Source: Sabellastarte sp. h YS-2021 (Eukaryota > Annelida > Polychaeta > Sabellida > Sabellidae). Taken from it: 64,000 nucleotides of DNA. The notes under the pieces were generated by a model that saw only the letters and a list, made by a program, of their open reading frames with translations, did no database searches and had not been told where the DNA came from. A program made the position numbers and the translations under genes. Location of the stretch: the NCBI GenBank assembly GCA_964017235.1, contig OZ024928.1, positions 79,851,566-79,915,565 of the forward strand. Direction: 5' to 3'. Shown here piece after piece: positions 43,990 to 55,960 of this stretch. Numbering within the stretch: the first letter of the stretch is position 1; every line of letters starts with the position of its first letter.

Positions 43990-46110
43990 TAAAGATAACT
44001 GAGTAATAGCTATCTTAGCTACTTGGAGTAAAGGGCTCATAACTCAAAAACTATTGCAGTTACAACTTTTTCTTCAAATATGTTGTTCAGCTACTTTGTC
44101 CTTAGCTATAAGATGGTACATAGTTTGGGGTCCCATTGCATGCCATAAGTGAGTAATAGCTATTTTCTCATTTGTAGCTAAATAACAAAAGGAGTAAATG
44201 TCAAATATCTTCAAAAGTATTAGAGTTACAGAAATCTTTTCAAATATGTTGTTCATCTACTTTTTGGTAAGCTATCACATAGTAAAGTTTCAGACCTGTT
44301 GCACCTTGGATAGCTGAGTAATAGCTACTTTGAAATTCTGACTGTTGAGTAAAGCCATTGTAACTCCAAAACTATTGTAGTTAGAGTGTTTTCCTAAAAT
44401 ATGTTGTTCAGCTACTTTGTCCTTAGCTATAAGATGGTACATAGTTTGGGGTTCTATTGCATGCCATAAGTGAGTAATAGCTATTTTCTCATTTGTAGCT
44501 AAATAACAAAAGAAATGCCAAGTATCTTCAAAAGTATTACAGTTACAGAAATCTTTTCAAATATGTTATTCATCTACTTTTGGGTAAGCTATCACATAAT
44601 AAAGTTTCAGACCTGTTGCACCGTGGATAGCTGAGTAATAGCTACTTTCAAATTCCGACTGTTGAGTAAAGCCATTGTATCTCCAAAACTATTGCAGTTA
44701 GAGTGTTTTCCTAAAATATGTTGTTCAGCTACTTTGTCCTTAGCTATAAGATGGTACATAGTTTGGGGTTCTATTGCATGCCATAAGTGAGTAATAGCTA
44801 TTTTCTCATTTGTAGCTAAATAACAAAAGAAGTAAATGCCAAATATCTTCAAAAGTATTAGAGTTACAGAAATCTTTTCAAATATGTTATTCATCTACTT
44901 TTGGGTAAGCTATCACATAGTTAAGTTTCAGACCTGTTGCACCATGGATAGCTGAGTAATAGCTACTTTCAAATTCCGACTGTTGAGTAAAGCCATTGTA
45001 TCTCCAAAACTATTGCAGTTACAGGGTTTTCCTAAAATATGTTGTTCAGCTACTTTGTCCTTAGCTATAAGATGGTACATAGTTTGGGGTTCTATTGCAT
45101 GCCATAAGTGAGTAATAGCTATTTTCTCATTTGTAGCTAAATAACAAAAGAAGTAAATGTCAAATATCTTCAAAAGTATTAAAGTTAGTGAAATCTTTTC
45201 AAATATGTTGTCCATCTACTTTTTGGTAAGCTATCACATAGTAAAGTTTCAGACCTGTTGAACCTTTGATAGCTGAGTAATAGCTACTTTCAAATTCCGA
45301 CGTTTGAGTAAAGCCATTGTAACTCCAAAACTATTGCAGTTAGAGTGTTTTCCTAAAATATGTTGTTCAGCTACTTTGTCCTTAGCTATAAGATGGTACA
45401 TAGTTTGGGGTTCTATTGCATGCCATAAGTGAGTAATAGCTATTTTCTCATTTGTAGCTAAATAACAAAAGAAGTAAATGTCAAATATCTTCAAAAGTAT
45501 TAAAGTTAGGGAAATCTTTTCAAATATGTTGTCCATCTACTTTTTGGTAAGCTATTACATAGTAAAGTTTCAGACCTGTTGAACCTTTGATAGCTGAGTC
45601 ATAGCTACTTTCAAATTCCGACTGTTGAGTAAAGCCATTGTATCTCCAAAACTATTGCAGTTACAGTGTTTTCCTAAAATATGTTGTTCAGCTACTTTGT
45701 CCTTAGCTATAAGATGGTACATAGTTTGGGGTTCTATTGCGTGCCATAAGTGAGTAATAGCTATTTTCTCATTTGTAGCTAAATAACAAAAGAAGTAAAT
45801 GTCAAATATCTTCAAAAGTATTAAAGTTAGGGAAATCTTTTCAAATATGTTGTCCATCTACTTTTTGGTAAGCTATTACATAGTAAAGTTTCAGACCTGT
45901 TGAATCTTTGATAGCTGAGTAATAGCTACTTTGAAATTCTGATTGTTGAGTAAAGCCATTGTAACTCCAAAACTATTGCAGTTAGAGTGTTTGCCTAAAA
46001 TATGTTGTTCAGCTACTTTGTCCTTAGCTATAAGATGGTACATAGTTTGGGGTTCTATTGCATGCCATAAGTGAGTAATAGCTATTTTCTCATTTGTAGC
46101 TAATTGAGAG
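43990..46110 (+). repeat. ~321-bp tandem array in P1
   Basis: Six to seven units; equivalent points recur at exact 321-bp spacing (44607, 44928, 45249, 45570). Each unit holds two related half-motifs with GTAATAGCTA(C/T)TTT. The unit length is divisible by three, so a 95-codon frame on the - strand recurs in each copy. It has no domain signal and is treated as non-coding. Confidence 0.9.
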
Positions 46111-48440
46111 GTTTCACTTGGTGAAGTTTCAGACCCTTAGCTAATTACTCACCTACTCAAAATGAGTAAATGCGAATTATCTCTAAAAGTATTGCAGATA
46201 GCCAATTTTTCTCAACTCATTCACCTACTTTTGGAAGAGCTTTCACATGGTCAAGTTTCAGACCCGTAGCTAATTACTCAAAATGAGTAAATGCTAATTA
46301 TCTCTAAAAGTATTGCAGATAGCCAATTTTTCTCAAATAACTCATTCACCTACTTTTGGGAGAGCTTTCACTTGGTCAAGTTTCAGACCCGTAGCTAATT
46401 ACTCAAAATGAGTAAATGCTAATTATCTCTAAAAGTATTGCAGATAGCCAATTTTTCTCAAATAACTCATTCACCTACTTTTGGGAGAGCTTTCACTTGG
46501 TCAAGTTTCAGACCCGTAGCTAATTACTCACCTACTCAAAATGAGTAAATGCGAATTATCTCTAAAAGTATTGCAGATAGCCAATTTTTCTCAAATAACT
46601 CATTCACCTACTTTTGAGAGAGCTTTCACTTGGTGAAGTTTCAGACCTGTAGCTAATTATTCACCTACTCAAAATGAGTAAATGCAAATTATCTGTAAAA
46701 GTATTGCAGATAGCCAATTTTTCTCAAATAACTCATTCACCTACTTTTGGAAGAGCTTTCACTTGGTGAAGTTTCAGACCCGTAGCTAATTACTCACCTG
46801 CTCAAAATGAGTAAATGCGAATCATCTCTAAAAGTATTGCAAATAGCCAATTTTTCTCAAATAACTCATTCACCTACTTTTGAGAGAGCTTTCACTTGGT
46901 GAAGTTTCAGACCTGTAGCTAATTATTCACCTGCTGAAAATGAGTAAATGCTAATTATCTCTAAAAGTATTGCAGATAGCCAATTTTTCTCAAATAACTC
47001 ATTCACCTACTTTTGAGAGAGCTTTCACTTCGTGAAGTTTCAGACCCGTAGCTAATTATTCACCTGCTGAAAATGAGTAAATGCTAATTATCTCTAAAAG
47101 TATTGCAGGTAGCCAATTTTTCTCAAATAACTCCTTCAGGCACTTTTGGAAGAGCTTTCACATGGTGAAGTTTCAGATCCGTAGCTAATTACTCACCTAC
47201 TCAAAATGAGTAAATGCGAATTATCTCTAAAATTATTGCAGATAGACAACTTTTCTCAAATAACTCGCTCATCTACTTTTGGGAGAGCTTTCACTTGGTA
47301 AAGTTTCAGACCTGTAGCTAATTATTCACCTGCTGAAAATGAGTAAATGCTAATTATCTCTAAAAGTATTGCAGGTAGCCAATTTTTCTCAAATAACTCC
47401 TTCACATACTTTTGGAAGAGCTTTCACATGGTCAAGTTTCAGATCCGTAGCTAATTACTCACCTACTCAAAATGAGTAAATACGAATTATCTCTAAAAGT
47501 ATTGCAGATAGCCAATTTTCTCAGATAACTCATTCACCTACTTTTGGGAGAGCTTTCACATGGTGAAATTTCAGACCCATAGCTAATTACTCACCTACTC
47601 AAAATGAGTAAATGCTAATTATCTCTAAAAGTATTGCAGATAGCCAATTTTTCTCAAATAACTCATTCACCTACTATTGGGAGAGCTTTCACTTGGTGAA
47701 GTTTCAGACCCGTAGCTAATTGTTCACCTACTCAAAATGAGTAAATGCTAATTATCTCTAAAAGTATTGCGGATAGCCAATTTTTCTCATATAACTCATT
47801 CACCTACTTTTGGGAGAGCTTTCACTTGGTGAAGTTTCAGACCTGTAGCTAATTACTCACCTACTCAAAATGAGTAAATGCTAATTATCTCTAAAAGGAT
47901 TGCAGATAGCCATTTTTTTGTCAAATAACTCATTCACCTACTTTTAGGAGAGCTTTCACTTGGTGAAGTTTCAGACCCATAGCTAATTACTCACCTGCTC
48001 AAAATGAGTAAATGCTAATTATCTCTAAAAGTATTGCAGATAGCCAATTTTTCTCAAATAACTCATTCACCTACTTTTGGGAGAGCTTTCACATGGTGAA
48101 GTTTCAGCCCCATAGCTAATTACTCACCTGCTCAAAATGAGTAAATGCTAATTATCCCTAGAAGTATTGCGGATAGCCTTCACATGGTGAAGTTCCAGAC
48201 CCGTAGGTAATTACTCACCTACTCAAAATGAGTAAATGCTAATTATCTCTAAAAGTATTGCAGATAGCCAATTTTTCTCAAATAAGTCATTCACCTACTT
48301 TTGGGACAGCTTTCACTTGGTGAAGTTTCAGACCTGTAGCTAATTACTCGCCTACTCAAAATAAGTAAATGCCTATTATCACCAAAAGTATTGCGGATAG
48401 CCAGTATTTCTCAAATAACTCATTCACCTACATTTTGGAG
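46110..48440 (+). repeat. ~133-bp tandem array in P1 (~18 units)
   Basis: Highly similar units with the landmarks CTCAAAATGAGTAAATGC, CTCTAAAAGTATTGCAGATA, GCCAATTTTTCTCAAATAAC and GTTTCAGACCCGTAGCTAAT. Some units are ~124 bp because ACCTACTC is missing. High mutual identity indicates recent expansion or homogenisation. Confidence 0.9.
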
Positions 48441-48479
48441 AAGTTTCACATGCTTAAGTTTTTTTATGAATTTTTTAAA

Positions 48480-49130
48480 TAAATTTTAATACATTAAATT
48501 AATTAAATCATGCACTAAATCAATTATAACTTGAAAAGTACTGCATTTAGAGCACTTTGTGCAAATATGTTATGCAGCTACTTTTGGGCCAGCTATAACA
48601 TAGTAAAATTTCAGACCTGTAGCTCATGGCATAGCTGAATAATAACTACTTTTAGGTTATCACTGTTGGGTAAATCACTTATAACTTGAAAACTTTTGCA
48701 TTTACATTATTTAGTTTCGGTATGTTATTCACCTATTTTGAGGCAGCTATAACATAGTAAAATTCCAGACCTGTGGCTCATTGCATAGCGGAGTAATAGC
48801 TACTTTGAAGTTCTTACTCAACACTAAATCATTTATAACTTGAAAAGTATTACATTTACAGCATTTTGTTAAAATATGTCATTCACCTACTTTTTCCATA
48901 GCAACAACATGGTGAGTAACTTGGGTGTCTATCTGAATAGCTAAGTGAGTAATAGCTACTTTTGGGCTTTTGACTAACTTCCATCATGAGTAAAATCACT
49001 TGTAACTTGAAAACTATTGCATTTAGAGAATTTTGTGCAAATATGTTATTCACCTACTTTTGGGTCAGCTATAACATACTAAAATTTCAGACCTCTAGCT
49101 CGTGCCATAGCTGAGTAATAGCTACTTTTG
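48480..49130 (+). repeat. ~150-bp tandem array in P1, shared with 24-25 kb
   Basis: About four monomers with CAGCTATAACATAGTAAAAT and CATAGCTGAGTAATAGCTAC, the same family as at 24370-25095. This links the two loci. Confidence 0.8.
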
Positions 49131-49607
49131 CCTTTGCCGGTGGATACATTTTGCATCTGGCCACAGATGCATCCTTGGTCTAGTCTCTAAAAGTACTACA
49201 GGTGGGCAATTTCTTCTAAATAAGTCATTCACCTACTTTTGGGTGATCTACCACATAGTGAAGTTGCAGAACTGTAGCTCTTTAGATGGCAGAGTAATAG
49301 CCACTAAAATAAGTAAATGTCTTGTATCTCTAAAAGTAGTACAGATAGGCTATTTCTTCTAAAGACGTGCTTTCCTACTTTGAGTTGATCTGCATAATGA
49401 AGTGGCAGAACTGTAGCTCTTTGGATGGCAAAGTAATAGCTACTAAAATGAGTAAATGCCTTTTGTCTTTAAAAGTATTGCAATCAAACATTAAACTTGT
49501 CACTTCTACATGTGCCTCCATCTCGCAGGAAAATTTATATTCCACTATCTTTAGGACATCTAATTTATACGGCGGGAGATAAATGCATGCGTCAGAATGC
49601 TTGTTTT

Positions 49608-50306
49608 CAGAAGTAATGCAGGCACAATTTGTCTCAAAGGTGTTGTCCACCTACTTGTTTTTGAATGATAACATAGTAAAGTTTCAGACTTGTTGCTCAG
49701 TTTATAAGTGAGTTATAAATACATTTATAATCTCACAGTTCAGTAACTAACTTATATCTTGAACACTATTGCACTTACAGCATTTTCATGAAATTGGCTG
49801 TCCATCTGTCCATATACTTTCTCCTTAGCTGCAACTTGGTCAACATTTGGTATTTGGAAGTAAACACTGTTCATAACAGCCCAGGTTGATAAACTTGTGT
49901 TCTCAGTCAAATTTGAAAAGTAAAGTTTTGCATGTTTGACTATTTCATAGGCAGTTGTTTTGATTTTAACAAAAGTATACTCTTGCCTTTCCAATGTAGG
50001 AATATATATTGTGCAGATTTATTATCCAGGTGAGAGAATAGAAAAGAAGGGTAGAAAACTGCAAGTGTTTTCTTATAACTGAAAACATTTTTGGAACTAT
50101 GGGCATTTTTATGAACTAACTTTTTTTATAAAATAACTTTTTATTGTGTAAAATATCCTTACCTCATCCTCATTATTGCTATGTTTTGCCTGGAGCAAAC
50201 ATAAACAACCAAATGAGAAAATTTTTTTAACAAATATTATTATCGGTACTACTGTGCATATGATGAGTGCCCATGTGCCTAATCCCAGAAACCCAGTTTC
50301 ACTTTA
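49608..50306. repeat. Decayed P-like monomers between P1 and P2
   Basis: 49608-49830 continues P-like landmarks (GATAACATAGTAAAGTTTCAG; GCAACTTGGTCAACA). The end, about 50240-50306, resembles the reverse complement of 56040-56110, a further dispersed repeat. Confidence 0.45.
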
Positions 50307-53247
50307 TTATCTCCTGCCGGCCGATAGGCCTGGTACGGGAGATTATAAAATGCTCTCTGTCCGTCCGTCCGTCCGTGCGTCCGTTCGTCACGTTTTTACA
50401 AAAGCCTTTCTATCTCTTAAAATATTATAGCTAGAGCTTTCAAATTTGCAGGGTAAATTCATCATTGGAAAACTTGCCTGGGAATCTTTTTCGGCTGATT
50501 CAGAAAAACAAGATGGCCGCCACGGGTGTTAACAAGATGGCTTCCATGGTTTTTTTCACAGGTGTTCTGCCATGGTTCTTTTTTTCGTTGATTTAGTTGG
50601 CTGCCATAAGTGTGTAGTTGCACTTTTATACAGCCTAAAATTAGCCTGCTTGGTATTTTTCAGACCTAGGTCCATAGCTAAACGAGTAATAGCAATGGTG
50701 GCTACTTTCACTAATGTGCTCATAACTCCAAAACGACTGCATCTAGAGCATTTCTGAAAAATATGTTGCTCAGCTACTTTCTCCATGCCTACAAGATGGT
50801 ACCATTTTTAGGGGTCTATCTTGATAGCTAAGTGAGTAATAGCTATCTTCTGTTTTTAACAATGACCAAAATGAGTAAGTTGCTTTTATCTTTGTAACTG
50901 TTACTCACAATATTGGTGTCAAATATGTTGTTGAACAACTCCTCCATGTACTATATCATGGTGAGGTTTCCAAGGTGTAGTAATAGCTACACTAAGTTTA
51001 ATATTTGACCATTCAGCAAGTCACTTATAACTCAAAAACTATTGAATATAGAGGATTTTTGTCAAATATGTTGTTTATCTACTTTTTGATGTACTTTGTC
51101 GTGGTGAATTTTCAGAGCTGTAAGTCCATAGCTAACTGAGTAATAGCTACTTTTAAATTTCTTAATTTCAACATTGAATAAATCACTTATCCTCCAAAAC
51201 TATTGAATTTAGGGAATTATTGTCAAATATGTTAATCGGTTACTTTTTAATGTTCTGTGTCATAGAAAAGTTTCAAAGCTGTATTTCCATAGCTAACTGA
51301 GTAATGGCTACTTTGAATTTCAACAATGAGTAAATCACTTATACCTCCAAAACTATTGAATTTAGGGAATTATTGTCAAATATGTTAATCGGTTACTTTT
51401 TAATGTTCTGTGTCGTGGAAAAGTTTCAGAGCTGTATTTCCATAGCTAACTGAGTAATGGCTACTTTGAATTTCAACAATGAGTAAATCACTTATACCTC
51501 CAAAACTATTGAATTTAGGGAATTATTGTCAAATATGTTAATCGGTTACTTTTTAATGTTCTGTGTCGTGGAAAAGTTTCAGAGCTGTATTTCCATAGCT
51601 AACTGAGTAATGGCTACTTTGAATTTCAACAATGAGTAACTCACTTATAACTCCAAAACTATTAAATTTAGATAATTATTGTCAAATATGTTGTTCACTA
51701 ACTATTTGATGTACTGTGTCATGGGAAATTTTCACAGCTGTATCTCCATAGCTAACTGAGTAATAGCTACTTTGAGGGTTTCCATTGAGTAAATCACCTT
51801 TAACAGCAAAACTGTTGAATTTAGAGGATTTTTTTAAATTATTAAATTTGTATTTTCTTCACCTACTTTTTGATGTACTGTGGAATGGCAAATTTTGAGA
51901 GCTGTAGGTCCAAAGCTAACCGAGTAATAGCTACTTTAATGGTTGTCCATTGAGTAAATCACTTATAACAGCAAAACTGTTGAATTTAAAGGATTTTTCT
52001 CAGATATGTTGTTTAGCTACTTTTTTATGTACTGAGTAATGGCAAATTTTGAGACCTGTAAGTCCATAACTAACCGAGTAATAGCTACTTTGATGGTTCT
52101 CCATTGAGTAAATCACTTATAACAGCAAAACTATTAAATTTACAGGATTTTTGTCAAATATGTTGTTCAAGTACATTTTAATGTTCTGTGTCATGGCAAA
52201 GTTTCAGAGCTGTAGGTCCATAGCTAACTGAGTAATAGCTACTTTCATGGTTTTCCATTGAGTAAATTGCTTATCACAGCAAAACTGTTGAATTTAGAGG
52301 ATTTTTTTCAAATAATTACATGTATGTTCTTCACCTACTTTTTGTTGTACTGTGAAATGGCAAATTTTGAGAGCTGTAGGTCCAAAGCTAACCGAGTAAT
52401 AGCTACTTTAATGGTTGTCCATTGAGTAAATCACTTATAACAGCAAAACTGTTGAATTTAAAGGATTTTTCTCAGATATGTTGTTTAGCTACTTTTGTAT
52501 GTACTGAGTAATGGCAAATTTTGAGACCTGTAAGTCCATAACTAACTAAGTAATAGCTACTTTGATGGTTCTCCATTGAGTAAATCACTTATAACAGCAA
52601 AACTATTAAATTTACAGGATTTTTGTCAAATATGTTGTTCATGTACTTTTTAATGTTCTGTGTCATGGCAAAGTTTCAGAGCTGTAGGTCCATACCTAAC
52701 TGAGTAATAGCTACTTTCATGGTTTTCCATTGAGTAAATCGCTTATCACAGCAAAACTGTTGAATTTAAAGGACTTTTGTCAAATATGTTGTTCACCTAC
52801 TTTTTGATGTATTGTGTAATGGCAAATTTTGAGACCTGTAGGTCCATAGCTAACTGAGTAATAGCTACTTTGATTTTTGCGGAAAATGAAAAAGTCTTAA
52901 TATCTCGAAAACTGTAAGAGATAGGGCGATTTTGAGTGAATTTTTGACCCGCAGGGTAGTACATGAGTATACTATGCAAAAGGGAAAAAATTCAATTTTC
53001 GCCACTTTTGGCGACTATCTTGGATTTTTAGCAGAAAATAAACATTGAAAATATCTTCGAAATGGTAACAGAGTGATTTCGAGCGAATTTTTGACCCACG
53101 GGGTATTACAACAGTATTCTGTGCCTAGGGGAAAAATGTCATCTTGGATTTTAGCGGAAAATGAAAAATTGTGAATATCTTGGAAAAGGTATTTCTTCCC
53201 CTTTAATGCTCGGCGGGAGATACACACCGCGCAGTGGTCTTGTTTTT
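50307..53247 (+). mobile_element. P2: hairpin-headed satellite element
   Basis: The head TTATCTCCTGCCGGCCGATA folds back through AGGCCTGGTACGGGAGATTAT. A (GTCC)n stretch (50360-50385) and then ~2.2 kb of tandem monomers follow. The tail CGGCGGGAGATA (53211-53222) is followed by ACCGCGCAGTGGTCTTGTTTTT ending at 53247. Same order as P1 and P3. Confidence 0.65.
50690..52870 (+). repeat. ~153-157-bp tandem array in P2 with higher-order period
   Basis: Three almost identical 153-bp units start at 51238, 51391 and 51544. Further right the units (~157 bp) repeat in groups of three: the block at 51961 recurs at 52433, a 472-bp higher-order unit. The box CTAACTGAGTAATAGCTACTTT is present in nearly all. 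Confidence 0.85.
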
Positions 53248-53369
53248 ATTTTGGTTGCAAGAGAGCAGACATGGTTTGCACACTGTTCTTTTGCAAATAA
53301 TTTAACATGGCGGAACAATAAATCAAGCACAAGGGTTAGAAATTTGCCTCAGGTTTTTGTCATATTACC

Positions 53370-54830
53370 TTTGATTGGGATCCACATAATTTCCGCTTGT
53401 CTTGCAGAGACAAGAATAAAGGTGGTGATGTTTGTGGGACTTCAAAAGAGGAGGTCTGTTATATTTGCCTCCAATTTACAACTGATCAAAAGAAGAAACT
53501 TAAGTCCAAGAAGGCTTACAAAAAGAGAAAAGCCAAAGAATCTATCTCCAAAGAGTTAGAAGACATCTATTAGGGACTGAAGACAATCAGTCTTCTACCA
53601 CCTCAGACTAGGCTTCCTTACCATGCCTTCTTTAGACCCTGTGCAATTAATTCTAGTCAGCCTAGATCTTATGAAAGGTTGTATAACAGCACTGGAAACA
53701 AGTAACAGTTCTGCTTCCTCTCATGCGCTAAACACTGCAGAGGCTGCACTTGGCACTGCAGAACTCCCCAAAGACAAGTCTTCAGCTCACGACACACCAT
53801 TTGCTACCACAGAAGAAAACGACCATTCAGTAGCAAATGAATATTTCACAGAGGCCAGAACAACACAAAAAAATAGCATCAGAGATCTTCGTACCCCACA
53901 GCCTGTGAAAATAGTTTTCAACACCATGAGATATAGAAGTAGTGAAACAGTACACAGATTGGGATACTTTCAGTGTCAGTGTCCAAATAATGTTTAAGTA
54001 GAGAAAATAACATCTAAGAGAAAGAAATTGCATGTGAAGAATAAGTAGTAAAACAAGACAATTCAGTAAACTAAAAATTATGAAGCTTTAAGACTTGATT
54101 TTCATTTGTATGGTCGAATTATGGTTTGGATGTTTTGAATATTACCCATACATACAGATGTAGCAATACATCCTTTTATGTGGAATTGGGTCAAAACCTG
54201 GGGCTCACTTGATGCAATGCCATCTGTTACAATGGGAAGTTGCAAAAGTAAAACAGTTAATGACTTCTAATATGACTTTAACAGTGCTTAATCTACACCA
54301 AAAGACACCCAAAGGTGCAACAACCAAGATCAAGTAAAAAGATATAAGAGATATAAGAGAGATATGTCCCATCCGGACACCATGGGTGAAAACAATACCC
54401 CGACAGCCCTTAAAGGCTGTGGGGTAATGACAGTGGTTTGTGTCTCCTAATACTTCTGATAAACTCTCTACTGCAGTGGAGGAAGAGACAGATGAGGACC
54501 CTTCCTATTGCCAGTTTCTTGCTACAGTGAGAAATCTTTTAGATCTACCTACACCTAAAGAATATACAGAAGTTCCTTCAAAGATTTTTAGATCTAAAGA
54601 CAGGAAGAAGAAGCAGTCTGTACTTCCTATGTTTCTTCCTGCAGTGAAGAAATCAATTAAAACAATTCACATTGGTCAGAACTGGAGAAGAAGGTTGCTG
54701 GTAACCCTTCAGGGAATGGAAGCTTTTACTGTCTGCATCCTTATAACACAGATACATTCGTTCCATATACTAGGCCAGTTATGAGATTTTATAAGCAACT
54801 TCAACAGATTTCTCTACCACTGCACCTAGA
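53370..54830 (+). pseudogene. DIRS-like Gag, split by R6
   Basis: The first part reads DPHNFRLSCRDKNKGGDVCG and CYICLQFTTDQKKKLKSKK, a cysteine-rich segment followed by a lysine-rich one, in the style of DIRS Gag. After the R6 insertion come YCQFLATVRNLLDLPTPKEY, then SKIFRSKDRKKKQSVLPMFL, and in a shifted frame YTRPVMRFYKQLQQISLPLHLDARI (quoted as separate short pieces: YTRPVMRFYKQ, LPLHLDARI). Stops and shifts make it non-functional. Family assignment rests mainly on the following RT. Confidence 0.55.
53867..54426 (-). mobile_element. R6: array-less R-family copy inside DIRS
   Basis: On the - strand it begins TTACCCCACAGCC (ending at 54426-54427), has the CACCCATGGTGTCCGGATGG head, then directly a CR1-like 3' tail piece (54280-54340) and the R tail to GATGCTATTTTTT at 53867. 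No core monomer is present. There is no clear target duplication, as expected for rolling-circle type insertion. Confidence 0.75.
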
Positions 54831-55327
54831 TGCCAGGATTCTTTTCAAAGTCTACATCTCCTCCAACTATTTCAGTGCCAGCTAGACAGTTTACTACCAT
54901 GGAGTCAGTAAATTGTCAGCACGTTCAAATTCTGAACAATGTCAGTCTTTTCATTAGAACTCCAGAAAGTGTGCTGATAATATGGAGTTGCTGCAGGCTT
55001 GTTCAAGTTCAGTTGATGAAAACTTCAATAAAGATATTGAAATCAGAAGAACTTATCAGCTACATTCAAAAACAGTTTAACTCTATCTTCTCTTGAGATG
55101 GCGTTGAAAGCAATTAGTCTAGCATCATTGATAAATGCTTGCAGTATGGAACTGGCCAGACGCAACACCATTCGCAAATACTCAGCTCCACACCTTAACA
55201 AACACAATAGGAATTATTTAAAGAGGTTTAAAGAAGATCTGTTTTCACTTTCTGTTCTGAACAGTATAGAAAACAAATATGAAAGGGACAGATCATCCAA
55301 AAAACAGAAACTGGATAATAAAGACCA

Positions 55328-55666
55328 GTGATAGATTTAAGTGTATTAAACGGACAACTCATGGTCCCAATATTCAAAGTGGAAACAGCAGAAGTAATCA
55401 GAAATTCCATTTGCAAAGTTGAATGGCTAGTCTCTCTAGATTTAACAGATGTATACTTTCATAACCCCATACACAAAAGATCACAAAATCTTCAGAGGTT
55501 TCATGTGGCAAGTCAGTCATACCAGTTCAGGGCCCTACCGTTTGGTATAGCTACAGCTTCTCTTGAGTTCACCCACGTTGCAAAACAAGTAAAACTTATG
55601 CTTCAAAGCAGGGGAATTTGCATACACCAGTATCTAGACAACTGGCTACTCAGGGCTCCATCACAG
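55328..55666 (+). pseudogene. DIRS-like reverse transcriptase fragment
   Basis: Motifs in order: VIDLSVLNGQL (55325 on), WLVSLDLTDVYFH (fingers/palm, normally LDL.DAY.H), FRALPFGIATASLEF (LPFGI.TAP), and YLDNWLLRAPS where the family has YLDDWL. The second catalytic aspartate is therefore changed to asparagine. The 113-codon frame ends at a stop (55667-55669); homology may continue in other frames to about 55960. Confidence 0.7.
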
Positions 55667-55960
55667 TGAATTTGCTTGGAGCAGTCGAGACAACTAGTGG
55701 TGTTTGTAAAAAAAACTCGGTTGGGTGATAAACTGTCAGAACTAATACCAACTCAATGCTTCGACTTCCTTGGTTACAGATTAAAAAGGGTATAAAAGGG
55801 TAAATAAACAGTTTGACAACCACTCCCAGAATTCTAATCTCATTCATAGGGGTTCTAGCCTCTCTAGAAAAGATAGCCACAGTGGGCAGATTACACATGA
55901 GACCATTTCAGTGGTACCTAACAACCCATTGGGTGATTGGAAGTATCACCATTCACTGGA

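Larger units (their letters stand above)
43791..49607 (+). mobile_element. P1: large hairpin-headed satellite element
   Basis: The head TTATCTCCCGCCGGGCTTTA folds with GCCCGGGAGGGAGATTAT. A (GTGCGT)n stretch (43840-43875) and about 5.2 kb of tandem repeats in three blocks follow. The tail has the inverted head copy CGGCGGGAGATAA (49570-49582), then GCATGCGTCAGAATGC and TTGTTTT ending at 49607. The 13-bp inverted repeat is exact. P2 and P3 share head, tail and order. The asymmetric placement (terminal at 5', internal at 3', followed by a hairpin and T run) fits Helentron-associated elements. Non-coding. Confidence 0.65.
53260..55960 (+). mobile_element. DIRS-like retroelement, degenerate
   Basis: Order of remnants: Gag-like N-terminus (53370-53570), Gag middle (53623-53866), R6 insertion, Gag C-terminal part (54430-54830), reverse transcriptase (55300-55670), and a remnant that may be RNase H (55690-55960). 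The RT is of the DIRS type (LP-F-GIA, YLD-WL motifs) rather than LTR or LINE type. Tyrosine recombinase and terminal repeats are not recognised, so the ends are approximate. Confidence 0.65.

Noticed and set aside
44607..45857. Four 95-codon frames (-) taken as a small gene family
   Set aside because: They are the same segment of a 321-bp non-coding satellite; no domain or signal.
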